Shown: positions 1 to 50,109 of the stretch, in pieces | Layout: each line of letters begins with the position of its first letter | How positions within the stretch are numbered: position 1 is the stretch's first letter | Made by a program: the position numbers and the translations under genes | The notes under the pieces: model-generated | Told to the model about the DNA's origin: nothing | Databases searched by the model: none | The model's input: only the letters and a program-made list of their open reading frames with translations | Assembly (NCBI RefSeq): GCF_015706575.1 | Contig: NW_024037072.1 | Location: 21,949,162-22,013,161 of the forward strand | Direction: 5' to 3' | DNA from: Patiria miniata | Taxonomy: Eukaryota > Echinodermata > Asteroidea > Valvatida > Asterinidae | Length of the DNA: 64,000 nt

Positions 1-468
1 AAACCGAGATATCATTGCTTATTGGAACAGAAGTTAGGCACATGTGAATCAAAGGATGATATCCTCTGTTAGGGTTGAATCTCCTCTTTAAAATGACACC
101 CTGGTCATGTCATTACATTCACGGTTGACTGAGCAGTGAGCAATTTTATGAAAGGGTCTATTTAGAGACTTGCGCCACTTTTCATGGTGAGATCTCTTTT
201 TTCCCATTGGCAACCATAGACTTTCACTCTGTGACAAATGACACAACAAAAACCACAATGGAAAAAGTGGCGCAGTTCTCTAAATAGACCCTTTCATAAA
301 ATTGGTCACTGCTCAGTCAACCGTGAATGTAAGGACATGATCAGGGTGTCATTTTAAAGAGGAGATTCAATCCTAACAGAGGATATCTCCATTTGATTCA
401 CATGTGCCCTACTTCTGTTTCAAAAAGCAATAATATCTCGGTTTCGTTTTTTTTTTTTATCCACCCTG
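1..468. mobile_element. Palindromic MITE with mariner-type end (left end cut by window)
   Basis: Bases 1-190 and about 255-452 are near-perfect inverted copies, so the piece folds into one long hairpin with a loop of roughly 60 bp. The right terminus reads CACCCTG followed by TA at 469-470, the terminus and TA target of mariner-like elements. There is no coding capacity. The left terminus lies just outside the window. Confidence 0.75.
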
Positions 469-585
469 TATATACCTAGCCAAATTCCATTAGATGAAAA
501 CTGACTTAAACAGGATTTAGACTTTCAAACTTAATATAATCCACTTCAATTTGCTTCAGTTGATTTCCGATATTCTTTTTTTTAC

Positions 586-37724
<37,139 letters not shown>

Positions 37725-38013
37725 TGAGATAAAAAGTCAACTGATCAGTGGAGTGTTGCTGGTGTCAACCATCTGGGCACTAGAATTGGTGCCAAGTCGG
37801 TAAGTGTTTCGTGTATGGTAGCCGGTTACCATACTGGCTCCACGCACACAAAATATCGCTGTGGCTGCAATGCTCATACTCTGGTTACGTTTCCAGACCA
37901 AATGATGCTATTTCTGATACAATTACCGACTTGAAGAAAACATTTTCAATTTTGTACCCAACACCTGGTGTATTTTGAATCGCTAGTGAATTTTATGCGA
38001 GCACTTAGTCCCT

Positions 38014-38124
38014 AACTAGGACTCTACGGATCGCTTTTTTAACATTTGGACATGGTCGGGCGATTATTAGTAGATCGCCCGACCATGTCCAAATGTTACA
38101 AAAGTGATCCGTAGAGTCCTAGTT
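38014..38124. repeat. Near-perfect 50-bp hairpin
   Basis: 38014-38064 and 38074-38124 are inverted copies with few differences (AACTAGGACTCTACGGATC ...) around a 9-bp loop. It is probably a minimal palindromic MITE, 290 bp upstream of the transporter start. Confidence 0.8.
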
Positions 38125-38620
38125 ACTCGGACTAGTGAGCACTCTGATATTGGTTCAGATTCCAGAGTGTATTCTAGGCCGCCACAGAAGATCATTCTCA
38201 TCACTTCGAGGGTTTTTACGTTGTGTTGTGTAAAATTACAAAAATCATAGCACATAGGCCTACACCACCATGTACACGACTCAAATAAATCAAGTATATC
38301 ACTAGCTTGAGTAACTCATGGAGGTAGAATAGCTGACAATACATGTACATGCTCATGCATGTCAGCTGGAGTTACTCAAGCTAAATCTAGGCCGTATTGG
38401 ACTCTAATTTGATCAAAACAAAACAGGGGCCCTAGGCTACACTTCACGATCGCCCATAACCTGATAACTTTAGTCCCTAGGCTGCTACATGTAAGCCTTA
38501 CTCTTTTTTTTTTTGGTGTGTCACTTAGCCCAGGTGGACTCCCTTTCCTCCCTACGTTAACCTGGGCTAGTGTGTCACTGTGTGTTTATTCATTTGAAGT
38601 GGCTATCGTTACGGCAGCCG

Positions 38621-38668
38621 TTGTTTAGCGCCCTCTACGATACTTTGTTGATACGCACGCAGGTATAT
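38621..38668. repeat. Stray copy of the giant element's array-border motif
   Basis: GTTGTTTAGCGCCCTCTACG followed by an ACGCAGGTA block matches 39861-39912 and, inverted, 57007-57057, the junctions between unique arm and 202-bp array in the giant element. Here it stands alone, 650 bp outside. Confidence 0.65.
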
Positions 38669-38689
38669 AATTATTTGTTTCCCCACATT

Positions 38690-38870
38690 TTAGCGAGCAG
38701 TGCGGCAGCTCAGTCGACTCGATAGAGGATAGGATTTTGCACCGCGAGGTTGCGGGTTCGCATCTCAGACTAGAACTTTTTGCACTCAAATTTTTTCCTT
38801 TTTCTAACCTGAGGCTTTGGAGGTTTTTTTTTAAAAGGGAAATAAAGTCCGAATTTCATAACGTTCAAAT
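38690..38870 (+). mobile_element. tRNA-headed SINE, copy 2
   Basis: A tRNA-like head with A-box-like GCAGCTCAGTCGACTCGATA and B-box-like GGTTGCGGGTTCGCATCTC is followed by the tail GGCTTTGGAGGTTTTTTTTT and AAAGTCCGAATTTC shared with 30857-30918. Confidence 0.55.
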
Positions 38871-39319
38871 TCACTTTTTTTCCTTCTAATTTTATATTTC
38901 CTTCTCATGTTTTTATAAAAGTTGCAGTAAGCCCTAGTAGGATGGGTTGCCCTATTATCGCGGTACTTATCACGTTTCTCGTTCGGAATAGAGATTGCCC
39001 ACTAACCTTCCTGAATTGTCCTGTCTTTTGTGTAGTATAACTCTTCCTTTTTAAATTAATATAAAAAAATCCGACGGTGGTGTGATCTATTCCGTGTTCG
39101 ATGCCTGTGAAAAATAGACATGCGCAGCGTGTGCGAACGGAGGTGGACTCCCTATTATCGCGGTATGCGGGAAGTGGTTTTTATAATGATCCCAACTTTT
39201 TTGTTCATAGTTAATGTTTGACCAAAACATCCCCTGAATAAAGTCTGATATTTTCCCTGTAACCTTCAAGTTGATTAAAGATTATATTTCTGCAGGATGT
39301 TTTCTTAAGACCCTGCCCT

Positions 39320-39520
39320 ACCAGGCTGATCTTGGCACGAAAATTGGGCCGGATTTTCGGCTGGCCGGATTTTCGGATAGGTACTATTTTTACGGCGGCG
39401 CGCCGCCGTGAAGATTACCACTACGGTGGCCCTAGACAGCCATTGCAAATCCTTAGGAGAAAACGAATTATAAAGAAAGTTCAACTTCTTATCACAGTAA
39501 GTTACCTTAAATAACTGAAA
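39320..39520. repeat. Left terminal inverted repeat of giant element
   Basis: This pairs with 57233-57431. It contains two adjacent copies of GGCCGGATTTTCGG near the end and an 18-bp perfect palindrome, ACGGCGGCGCGCCGCCGT, at 39392-39409. A short 60-codon frame on each strand is taken as chance. Confidence 0.85.
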
Positions 39521-39552
39521 CTGTTGTTTATTCGACTCTAAAGTAAATCGTA

Positions 39553-39805
39553 ATGAAAACTGTGGCAATTTATTTTCAGAATTGGGAATGTTAATGTTAT
39601 GAATTTTAACGTTACTGAATAAAGGTTCTGCCTTATAGCCTAGGAGAGGGCGCTATATCCGCCAGACTGCCACTCAAGTAGTGGTGCGTTGCGGGAAAGA
39701 CCGGGTCTCAGGCATGAGAATCCTGTTTAAACAGGAATTCCTATTTGTTTTTTTGCCAAAATGTCCCGGGGGTGCCTCATTTCACATTTTTCTTTCTTTT
39801 TTTTC
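39553..39805. other. Insertion present only in the left arm
   Basis: The right arm reads continuously from the GTCGAATAAAC block (57140) to the CGTTTGACTTTGAGC block (57100). The left arm has about 250 extra bp between the matching blocks, with GAGAGGGCGCTATATCC. This is a later insertion or a right-arm deletion. No clear target duplication was seen. Confidence 0.5.
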
Positions 39806-39914
39806 ATAAAAATTAATGTTCAAACGGCCCTGCCGCAATTTCTTTTCCCAAACTACAGGGTTGTTTAGCGCCCTCTACGATACCTTTATGACACGTACGT
39901 ACGCAGGTAAAGAA

Positions 39915-42900
39915 AATACGGATATCCCATTTTGAAATGATTTTGTACCATCCTAAATGTCCGAAATGTCCCGTTCCGATTGCATACACGGATTAAGGGA
40001 CATCCAAAGTGTATTCTATTTGCGCCCCGCATAAATCAGTATTGAAACAGAGTCAGCCCAATTAAATTAATCAAACGATTGTTAATTACGATACAAAAGA
40101 CCGGTTTTTGCAAAGAAAATACGGATATCCCATTTTGAAATGATTTTGTACCATCCTAAATGTCTGAAATGTCCCGATCCAATTGCATACACGGGTTCAG
40201 GGACTCTCAAAGTGTATTCTATTCGCGCCCCGAATAAATCGGTATTGAAACAGAGTCAGCCAAAGTAAATTAATCCAACGATTGTTAATTACGATACAAA
40301 AGACCGGTTTTTGCAAAGAAAATACGGATATCCCATTTTGAAATGATTTTGTACCATCCTAAATGTCCGAAATGTCCCGATCCAATTGCATACACGGGTT
40401 CACGGACTCTCAAAGTGTATTCTATTCGCGCCCCGAATAAATCGGTATTGAAACAGAGTCAGCCCAATTAAATTAATCCAACGATTGATAATTAACGTAC
40501 AAAACAGCCGTTTTACAACGAAAATACGGATATCCCATTTTGAAATGATTTTGTACCATCCTAAATGTCCGAAATGTCCCGTTCCGATTGCATACACGGA
40601 TTAAGGGACATCCAAAGTGTATTCTATTTGCGCCCCGAATAAATCGGTATTGAAACAGAGTCAGCCCAAGTAAATTAATCCAACGATTGTTAATTACGAT
40701 ACAAAAGACCGGTTTTTGCAAAGAAAATACGGATATCCCATTTTGAAATGATTTTGTACCATCCCAAATGTCCGAAATGTCCCGATCCAATTGCATACAC
40801 GGGTTCAGGGACTCTCAAAGTGTATTCTATTCGCGCCCCGAATAAATCGGTATTGAAACAGAGTCAGCCCAATTAAATTAATCCAACGATTGATAATTAA
40901 CGTACAAAACAGCCGTTTTACAACGAAAATACGGATATCCCATTTTGAAATGATTTTGTAACATCCTAAATGTCCGAAATGTCCCGATCCAATTGCATAC
41001 ACGGGTTCAGGGACTCTCAAAGTGTATTCTATTCGCGCCCCGAATAAATCGGTATTGAAACAGAGTCAGCCCAATTAAATTAATCCAACGATTGTTAATT
41101 ACGATACAAAAGACCGGTTTTTGCAAAGAAAATACGGATATCCCATTTTGAAATGATTTTGTACCATCCTAAATGTCCGAAATGTCCCATTCCACTTGTA
41201 ATACAAGGGTTCAGGGACTCTCAAAGTGTATTCTATTCGCGCCCCGAATAAATCGGTATTGAAACAGAGTCAGCCTAATTAAATTAATCCAACGATTGAT
41301 AATTAACGTACAAAACAGCCGTTTTACATAGAAAATACGGATATCCCATTTTGCTATGATTTTGTACCATCCTAAATGTCCGAAATGTCCCGTTCCAATT
41401 GCATACACGGGTTGAGGGACATCCAAAGTGTATTCTATTCGCGCCCCGAATCAATCGGTATTGAAACAGAGTCAGCCCAATTAAATTAATCCAACGATTG
41501 TTAATTACGATACAAAAGACCGGTTTTTGCAAAGAAAATGCGGATATCCCATTTTGAAATGATTTTGTACCATCCTAAATGTCCAAAATGTCCCGATCCA
41601 ATTGCATACACGGGTTCAGGGGCTCTCAAAGTGTATTCTATTCGCGCCCCGAATAAATCGGTATTGAAACAGAGTCAGCCTAAATAAATTAATCCAACGA
41701 TTGATAATTAACGTACAAAACAGCCGTTTTACATAGAAAATACGGATATCCCATTTTGCTATGATTTTGTACCATCCTAAATGTCCGAAATGTCCCGTTC
41801 CAATTGCATACACGGGTTCAGGGACATCCAAAGTGTATTCTATTCGCGCCCCGAATAAATCAGTATTGAAACAGAGTCAGCCCAATTAAATTAATCCAAC
41901 GATTGATAATTAACGTACAAAACAGCCGTGTTACGACGAAAATACGGATATCCCATTTTGAAATGATGTTGTACCCTCCTAAATGTCCGAAATGTCCCGT
42001 TCCAATTGCATACACGGGTTGGGGGACATCAAAAGTGTATTCTATTCGCGCCCCGAATAAATTGGTATTGAAACAGAGTCAGCCTAATTAAATTAATCCA
42101 ACGATTGATAATTACGATACAAAAGACCGGTTTTTGCAAAGAAAATACGGATGTTCCATTTTGAAATGATTTTGTACCATCCTAAATGTCCGAAATGTCC
42201 CGTTCCACTTGTATACACGGGTTTAGGGACTCTCAAAGTGTATTCTATTCGCGCCCCGAATAAATCGGTATTGAAACAGAGTCAGCCCAATTAAATTAAT
42301 CCAACGATTGTTAATTACGATACAAAAGACCGGTTTTTGCAAAGAAAATACGGATATCCCATTTTGAAATGATTTTGTACCATCCTAAATGTCCGAAATG
42401 TCCCGATCCAATTGCATACACGGGTTCAGGGACTCTCAAAGTGTATTCTATTCGCGCCCCGAATAAATCGGTATTGAAACAGAGCCAGCCCAATTAAATA
42501 AATCCGACGATTGATCATTACGATACAAAAGACCGGTTTTTGCAAAGAAATGCGGATATCCCATTTTGAAATGATTTTGTACCACCCTAAATGTCCGAAA
42601 TGTCCCGTTCCAATTGCATACACGGGTTGGGGGACATCCAAAGTGTATTCTATTCGCGCCCCGAATAAATCGGTATTGAAACAGAGTCAGCCCAATTAAA
42701 TTAATCCAACAATTGATAATTACGATACAAAAGACCGGTTTTTGCAAAGAAAATACGGATGTTCCATTTTGAAATGATTTTGTACCATCCTAAATGTCCG
42801 AAATGTCCCGTTCCAATTGCATACACGGGTTCAGTGACTCTCAAAGTGTTTTCTATTCGCGCCCCGAATAAATCGGTAATGAAACAGAGTCAGCCCAATT

Positions 42901-45900
42901 AAATTAATCCAACGATTGATAATTAACGTACAGAACAGCCGTTTTACAACGAAAATACGGATATCCCATTTTGAAATGATTTTGTACCATCCTAAATGTC
43001 CGAAATGTCCCATTCCACTTGTATACACGGGTTCAGGGACTCTCAAAGTGTATTCTATTCCCGCCCCGAATAAATCAGTATTGAAATAGAGCCAGCCCAA
43101 TTAAATTAATCCAACGATTGATCATTACGATACAAAAGACCGGTTTTTGCAAAGAAAATGCGAATATACCATTTTGAAATGATTTGTACCATCCTAAATG
43201 TCCAAAATGTCCCGATCCAATTGCATACACGGGTTCAGGGACTCTCAAAGTGTATTCTATTCGCGCCCCGAATAAATGGGTATTGAAACAGAGTCAGCCT
43301 AATTAAATTAATCCAACGATTCAAATTAACGTACAGAACAGCCGTTTAACAACGAAAATACGGATATCCCATTTTGATATGATTTTGTACCATCCTAAAT
43401 GTCCGAAATGTCCCGTTCCAATTGCATACACGGGTTGAGGGACATCCAAAGCGTATTCTATTCCCGCCCCGAATAAATCAGTATTGAAACAGAGTCAGCC
43501 CAATTAAATTAATCCAACGATTGATAATTAACGTACAAAACAGCCGTGTTACAACGAAAATACGGATATCCCATTTTGAAATGATGTTGTACCATCCTAA
43601 ATGTCCGAAATGTCCCGTTCCAATTGCATACACGGGTTGGGGGACATCCAAAGTGTATTCTATTCGCGCCCCGAATAAATTGGTATTGAAACAGAGTCAG
43701 CCCAATTAAATTAATCCAACGATTGTTAATTACGATACAAAAGACCGGTTTTTGCATAGAAAATACGGATATCCCATTTTGAAATGATTTTGTACCATCC
43801 TAAATGTCCGAAATGTCCCGATCCAATTGCATACACGGGTTCAGGGACTCTCAAAGTGTATTCTATTCGCGCCCCGAATAAATCGGTATTGAAACAGAGT
43901 CAGCCCAATTAAATTAATCCAACGATTGATAATTAACGTACAAAACAGCCGTTTTACAACGAAAATACGGATATCCCATTTTGAATTTATTTTGTACCAT
44001 CCTAAATGTCCAAAATGTCCCGTTTCAATTGCATACAGGGATTAAGGGACTCTCAAAGTGTATTCTATTCGCGCCACGAATAAATCGGTATTGAAACAGA
44101 GCCAGCCCAATTAAATAAATCCGACGATTGATCATTACGATACAAAAGACCGGTTTTTGCAAAGAAAATGCGGATATCCCATTTTGAAATGATTTTGTAC
44201 CATCCTAAATGTCCGAAATGTCCCGTTCCAATTGCATACACGGGTTGGGGGACATCCAAAGTGTATTCTATTCGCGCCCCGAATAAATCGGTATTGAAAC
44301 AGAGTCAGCCCAATTAAATTAATCCAACAATTGATAATTACGATACAAAAGACCGGTTTTTGCAAAGAAAATACGGATGTTCCATTTTGAAATGATTTTG
44401 TACCATCCTAAATGTCCAAAATGTCCCGTTCCACTTGTATACACGGGTTCAGGGACTCTCAAACTGTATTCTATTCGCGCCCCGAATAAATCGGTATTGA
44501 AACAGAGTCAGCCCAATTAAATTAATCCGACGATTGATCATCACGATACAAAAGACCGGTTTTTGCAAAGAAAATACGGATATCCCATTTTGAATTGATT
44601 TTGTACCATCCTAAATGTCCGAAATGTCCCGTTCCAATTGCATACACGGGTTGAGGGACATCCAAAGTGTTTTCTATTCGCGCCCCGAATAAATCGGTAT
44701 TGAAACAGAGTCAGCCCAATTAAATTAATCCAACGATTGATAATTAACGTACAAAACAGCCGTTTTACAACGAAAATACGGATATCCCATTTTGAAATGA
44801 TTTTGTACCATCCTAAATGTCTGAAATGTCCCGTTGCAATTGCATACACGGGTTGGGGGACATCCAAAGTGTATTCTATTCGCGCCCCGAATAAATCGGT
44901 ATTGAAACAGAGCCAGCCTAATTAAATTAATCCAACGATTGTTAATTACGATACAAAAGACCGGTTTTTGCAAAGAAAATAAGGATATCCCATTTTGAAA
45001 TGATTTTGTACCATACTAAATGTCCGAAATGTCCCGTTCCACTTGTATACACGGGTTTAGAGACTCTCAAAGTGTATTCTATTCGCGCCCCGAATAAATC
45101 GGTATTGAAACAGAGTCAGCCCAATTAAATTAATCCAACGATTGTTAATTACGATACAAAAGACCGGTTTTTGCAAAGAAAATGCGGATATCCCATTTTG
45201 AAATGATTTTGTACCATCCTAAATGTCCGAAATGTCCCGATCCAATTGCATACACGGGTTCAGGGACTCTCAAAGTGTATTCTATTGGCGCCCCGAATAA
45301 ATCAGTATTGAAATAGAGCCAGCCCAATTAAATTATTCCGACGATTGATCATTACGATACAAAAGACCGGTTTTTGCAAAGAAAATGCGGATATCCCATT
45401 TTGAAATGATTTTGTACCATCCTAAATGTCCGAAATGTCCCGATCCAATTGCATACACGGGTTCAGGGACTCTCAAAGTGTATTCTATTCGCGCCCCGAA
45501 TAAATCGGTATTGAAACAGAGTCAGCCTAATTAAATTAATCCAACGATTGATAATTAACTTACAAAACAGCCGTTTAACAACGAAAATACGGATATCCCA
45601 TTTTGATATGATTTTGTACCATCCTAAATGTCCGAAATGTCCCGTTCCAATTGCATACACGGGTTGAGGGACATCCAAAGTGTATTCTATTCGCGCCCCG
45701 AATAAATTGGTATTGAAACAGAGTCAGCCCAATTAAATTAATCCAACGATTGATAATTAACGTACAAAACAGCCGTTTTACAACGAAAATACGGATATCC
45801 CATTTTGAAATGATTTTGTACCATCCTAAATGTCTGAAATGTCCCGTTCCAATTGCATACACGGGTTGGGGGACATCCAAAGTGTATTCTATTCGCGCCC

Positions 45901-46850
45901 CGAATAAATCGGTATTCAAACAGAGCCAGCCTAATTAAATTAATCCAACGATTGTTAATTACGATACAAAAGACCGGTTTTTGCAAAGAAATTACGGATA
46001 TCCCATTTTGAAATGATTTTGTACCATACTAAATGTCCGAAATGTCCCGTTCCACTTGTATACACGGGTTTAGGGACTCTCAAAGTGTATTCTATTCGCG
46101 CCCCGAATAAATCGGTATTGAAACAGAGTCAGCCCAATTAAAATAATCCAACGATTGTTAATTACGATACAAAAGACCGTTTTTTGCAAAGAAAATACGG
46201 ATATCCCATTTTGAAATGATTTTGTACCATCCTAAATGTCCGAAATGTCCCGATCCAATTGCATACACGGGTTCAGGGACTCTCAAACTGTATTCTATTC
46301 GCGCCCCGAATAAATTGGTATTGAAACAGAGTCAGCCTAATTAAATTAATCCAACGATTGTTAATTACGATACAAAAGACCGGTTTTTGCAAAGAAAATA
46401 CGGATATCCCATTTTGAAATGATTTTGTACCATCCTTAATGTCCGAAATGTCCCGTTCCACTTGTATACTAGGGTTCAGGGACTCTCAAAGTGTATTCTA
46501 TTCGCGCCCCGAATAAATCGGTATTGAAACAGAGTCAGCCCAATTAAAATAATCCAACGATTGATAATTAACGTACAAAACAGCCGTTTTACAACGAAAA
46601 TACGGATATCCCATTTTGAAATGATTTTGTACTATCCTAAATGTCTGAAATGACCCTTTCAAATTGCATACATGGTTAAAGGACATCCAAATTGTATTCT
46701 ATTCTCGCCCAGAATAAATAAGTATTTTAACAGTGTCAGCTCAATTAAATTAACCCAACAATTGCTATAAATTAACATATAAAACACCGTTTTTGCAAAG
46801 AAAATACGGATATCCCATTTTAAAATGATTTGCCTTCAAAGGGATAATCG
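39915..46850 (-). repeat. Left 202-bp tandem array, about 34 units
   Basis: Units of 202-203 bp share ACGGATATCCCATTTTGAAATG, TAAATGTCCGAAATGTCCCG and GCGCCCCGAATAAATCGGTA. Two monomer classes alternate in places: class A has ACGATACAAAAGACCGGTTT, class B has AACGTACAAAACAGCCG, giving about 405-bp dimers. Units toward the centre (46600-46880) are more diverged. Open frames of 60-114 codons inside are by-products of the repeat; 202 is not a multiple of three, so no frame persists. Confidence 0.95.
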
Positions 46851-46909
46851 AAAAATATTTCATATAAAGCGCCCCGAGAAAATCTGTTGACTGAAAAACC
46901 CAGCCCAAT

Positions 46910-49420
46910 TTTTTTCTAATGCAGTTGGAGGAATTGGGCAGACTTGTAAGGACACACCGCAGACCTCACACCGGGAAACACTGTTCTATCAATCAACATG
47001 CAGATAAGATAATTGACCTCACAAATAAGTCCCCAGCGGCCAGCCTGGCCACTGCCAGCCACATGGTCGTAAAATTAATGGTTCCCATGTGGATGGCCTG
47101 CCCGAGCTGAGGCGTATGTATCAGCCCATAGATCAGCCACCAGCCAATCCAAATACAAGTAGTGTGGTTTCGCTATATGGTATGGAGCGATTGTGTGCTG
47201 AAATATAGGTGGACAGTTTTTTTTGGAACACAATACATACGGAGTATTAGTTTTTCCTTCCTATGGTATACCACACTAATCCACAAACTGTCCCTGATTA
47301 TGTTTTAATAAATCATGCTGAACAAGGCAAGGGCAAATTCACCAAAATGTTCCCTACTGTTCAGACATATTTCAGCACGATAATTTTATCTGCACGCTCA
47401 TCAAAGTGTCAGGTTTATTTGGAGTGAGGAATGGCATTCATAATTATATTACAAGATAAGCGCCGGGGGGGGGGGGGTGATTTTATCTATACTCATCAAA
47501 GTGTCGGGTTTATTTGGTATGGTGTGATGAATGCCATTTCACATACAAGATAATGAAAAGCGTATACATGTATGTTTCTGTAATGTAAGTGATTTTAGTT
47601 TCCATATTGAGCAACATGCAATTTTTAAGGTTGGCATATTATTGTAATTTCATTGATCTTATGGGTATTGAAATACGAAATCTAATACACACCGCTATTG
47701 GTATTTACCCACATGAGTGAATTTGTCCATGTCCATGATTTGACCACACTGTAATGAAGTCAAACCCTATTTCTATCGACTATGTGCAACCTCTTCAACT
47801 ATAGTCGTGTTCCCTAACGAGGCGCACTTCGAAGCTTACCCAACTTTCCTCGTGAAGTGCTGCCAACCCTCTTTGTTGATAAACCTCAAATTCATGCAGT
47901 AAAATACTGGTACTTTGACCTTATTAATGCATGCTATTTAACCTCTTTGAACTATTTCGGTTTCATAAAATTTAATCCGAAATTTAAAAACGGTGGCGTC
48001 CGGAAATTGGGCACAAATTCGCGGAGTGTTCCCTAACGTGGCACACTTAAATAAATCTCGGAAAATTCCAAATTAACATTTAAGAATTTCTGTAAACTTG
48101 ATAAATTCTGATAAATCATTATTATCTCTACTTACATACCCAGCCAGATGTTCGTCAGAAAATGATTTTCTTATTTTTCGGGGCATTTTCAAAGTGTTCA
48201 CTTTGCACTTGAAAAAAAAATCGAAAATCACGCCAAAATATTTGTTTCTTCTAACTTTGTAACGGGTGAATAAAATCACGATTTATGAACGGGAGTGTTT
48301 AGAACTTGATGAAATGTCACTTTCTGTGAAATTTCAGTTAAAACTTTTGCTCTAGCTAGGCGCTACAGGCGAAAAATCAAAGTGCGCCACGTTGGGGGCC
48401 GCGCCACGTTAGGTACCCTATAGGGTACATCAACAATATTAAAAGTGCAGGGGATGCATTTTGTTGTTCTGATAAACAAGATGGGAAATTGGACTAGGGT
48501 ACATGATTATATTTCGACTGACTTCTGATGCAGCTTATAAAAAATCAAATGGTCGAGGCCGATTGATGAATGACGGAACTTTCACGTTAATCATTACATT
48601 TGGTATCTTTCATTTACTATCCGCTCCGTGCACAAGTAGTACCCCATTAACGGCCAGAAAAGGAGAGTTTGGGGTGATCTAGACTGGTTCCTGATCCATC
48701 CACTGCGTATTTCGAATGTCTCCAAAGTTATTGGAGGCGGAGATTAGTCTCAGAGACCCTTGCAAGTTGAATTCGAATGTATTCGCGCGCCGACGACGCC
48801 TGACGCTCTTGCGAAGACACGGTTGTTATAGCTTTTGCACACTCAGGAAGTCGTGCGTACTTTGCGCACGAACCAGTACACACCGTACGCGCACGCTGTG
48901 TCCCCCGTCCACGGAGGTATCAAAAGAGGTAAAAACGTGCCCTCTTTTGGTCGCGCACGGAGCCCATACTGGGCCCAATTTCATAGAGCTGCTTAAGCAG
49001 AAAATTTGCTTAAGCACGGAAAAACATTGCTTAGTAAAATTAGGTTACCGGACAAAACTCCATGTGATGTACATTGCTTGTGACTGGTATTTAGCTGTTG
49101 TTTACTTAGCATAACAATCGCATGGAGTTTTGGCCGGTAACCTGATTTTATTAAGCAAGACGTTTTTGTGCTTAAGCAAATTTTGTGCTTAAGCAGCTCT
49201 ATGAAATTGGCCCCTGGTGCTTCTTGGATTAATACATTCAAGGTCATCCAACCCTTACATATTTTTAAAACAATGGATAGCAAAAATGGTAAAAGTAAAA
49301 GGGTGACAGAAGAGGAATTTTTGTCATTAACAAATTCATTCCAATTAAATCTAAAGCCAGAAATCACTATTTCTGATGAAAAAAATGTTTGTTTTGCCCG
49401 AATTTTAGCCTCGGTATGAA
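46910..49420. other. Central spacer of giant element
   Basis: This is 2.5 kb between the arrays with no convincing coding frame; the longest frames show no transposase or other domain. It contains a direct repeat with TCATCAAAGTGTCGGGTTTA (about 47398 and 47496), a G run at 47463-47476, a possible inverted element 47805-48425 with GTTCCCTAACG, and a palindromic MITE at 48971-49214. Confidence 0.6.
48971..49214. mobile_element. Palindromic MITE in the central spacer
   Basis: Arms starting GGGCCCAATTTCATAGAGCT are inverted at both ends, with CTTAAGCA repeats inside and TTACCGG near the centre. The length is 244 bp. No certain target duplication was found. Confidence 0.75.
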
Positions 49421-50109
49421 ATTAATTGGGCTCAGAGACTGTTTCAATACCAATTTATTCGGGCGCTTAAAAAATAAATTTTGAAAGACATTTCACCCCC
49501 TATCCATTCAGATCTGAATTCTTTTGTAATTAACGATTGAACAAAATCGTTTGAAAATACGGCTTTCCGTTTCAATCAATGTCAATGGATGGCAAAAAGC
49601 CTGATCTCCGTCTCATAATTAAATTAATTGGGCGGTGCTTTTTAACGAACAGATTTTCTCGGTGCGCTTATAAAATCTTTGTTGATCATCTCTTTGAAGG
49701 ATTGTTAAAAAAAATAGAATTTCTGTCACTAACGATGGAACAAATTCATTCCAAAGCCGGAAATCGGTATTTCTGATGAAAAATGGTGCTGTTTTTTTTT
49801 GTCTGAATTTTGGCCTAGGTATAAAATTAATTGGGCTGAAACTAAGTCATCACCAATTAATTCGGGGCGCTTATGAAATAGACTTTGGAAGTCACTTTAC
49901 TGAAGTATCGAATTAGATCTGGAAATTTATGACATTTACGATCGAACAAAATCGTTTGAATATACGGTTTCCGTCTTACTTTTATCCCAATGGTGGGCTG
50001 CGTCCGCCTTATATTGATCACGGGGAGACAGGGCTCAACGGTCGGCCGGTGCGCAGCGGTCCGCGCCTGCTAGCGCCGGACGGGCTGTGACTGGAACAAT
50101 ATTGGCCGC
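49420..50109 (+). repeat. Degenerate inner units of the right array
   Basis: AATTAATTGGGC followed by a worn TTTATTCGGGGCGC block recurs at 49422, 49620 and 49830, keeping the 200-bp spacing but with many changes. A GC-rich insert at 49990-50100 interrupts before the regular array. These look like the oldest surviving units. Confidence 0.7.

Larger units (their letters stand above)
37725..39319. other. Region upstream of the transporter gene
   Basis: It would hold the promoter, but no TATA box or start signal can be called with confidence. It contains a hairpin at 38014-38124, a small inverted repeat near 38518-38577, a SINE at 38690-38870 and two copies of CCCTATTATCGCGGTA (38951 and 39150). 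No coding frame is credible. Confidence 0.5.

Noticed and set aside
39915..46850. Regularly spaced repeats as a possible CRISPR array
   Set aside because: The repeat is the whole 202-bp unit with no unique spacers, and the setting is an animal genome.
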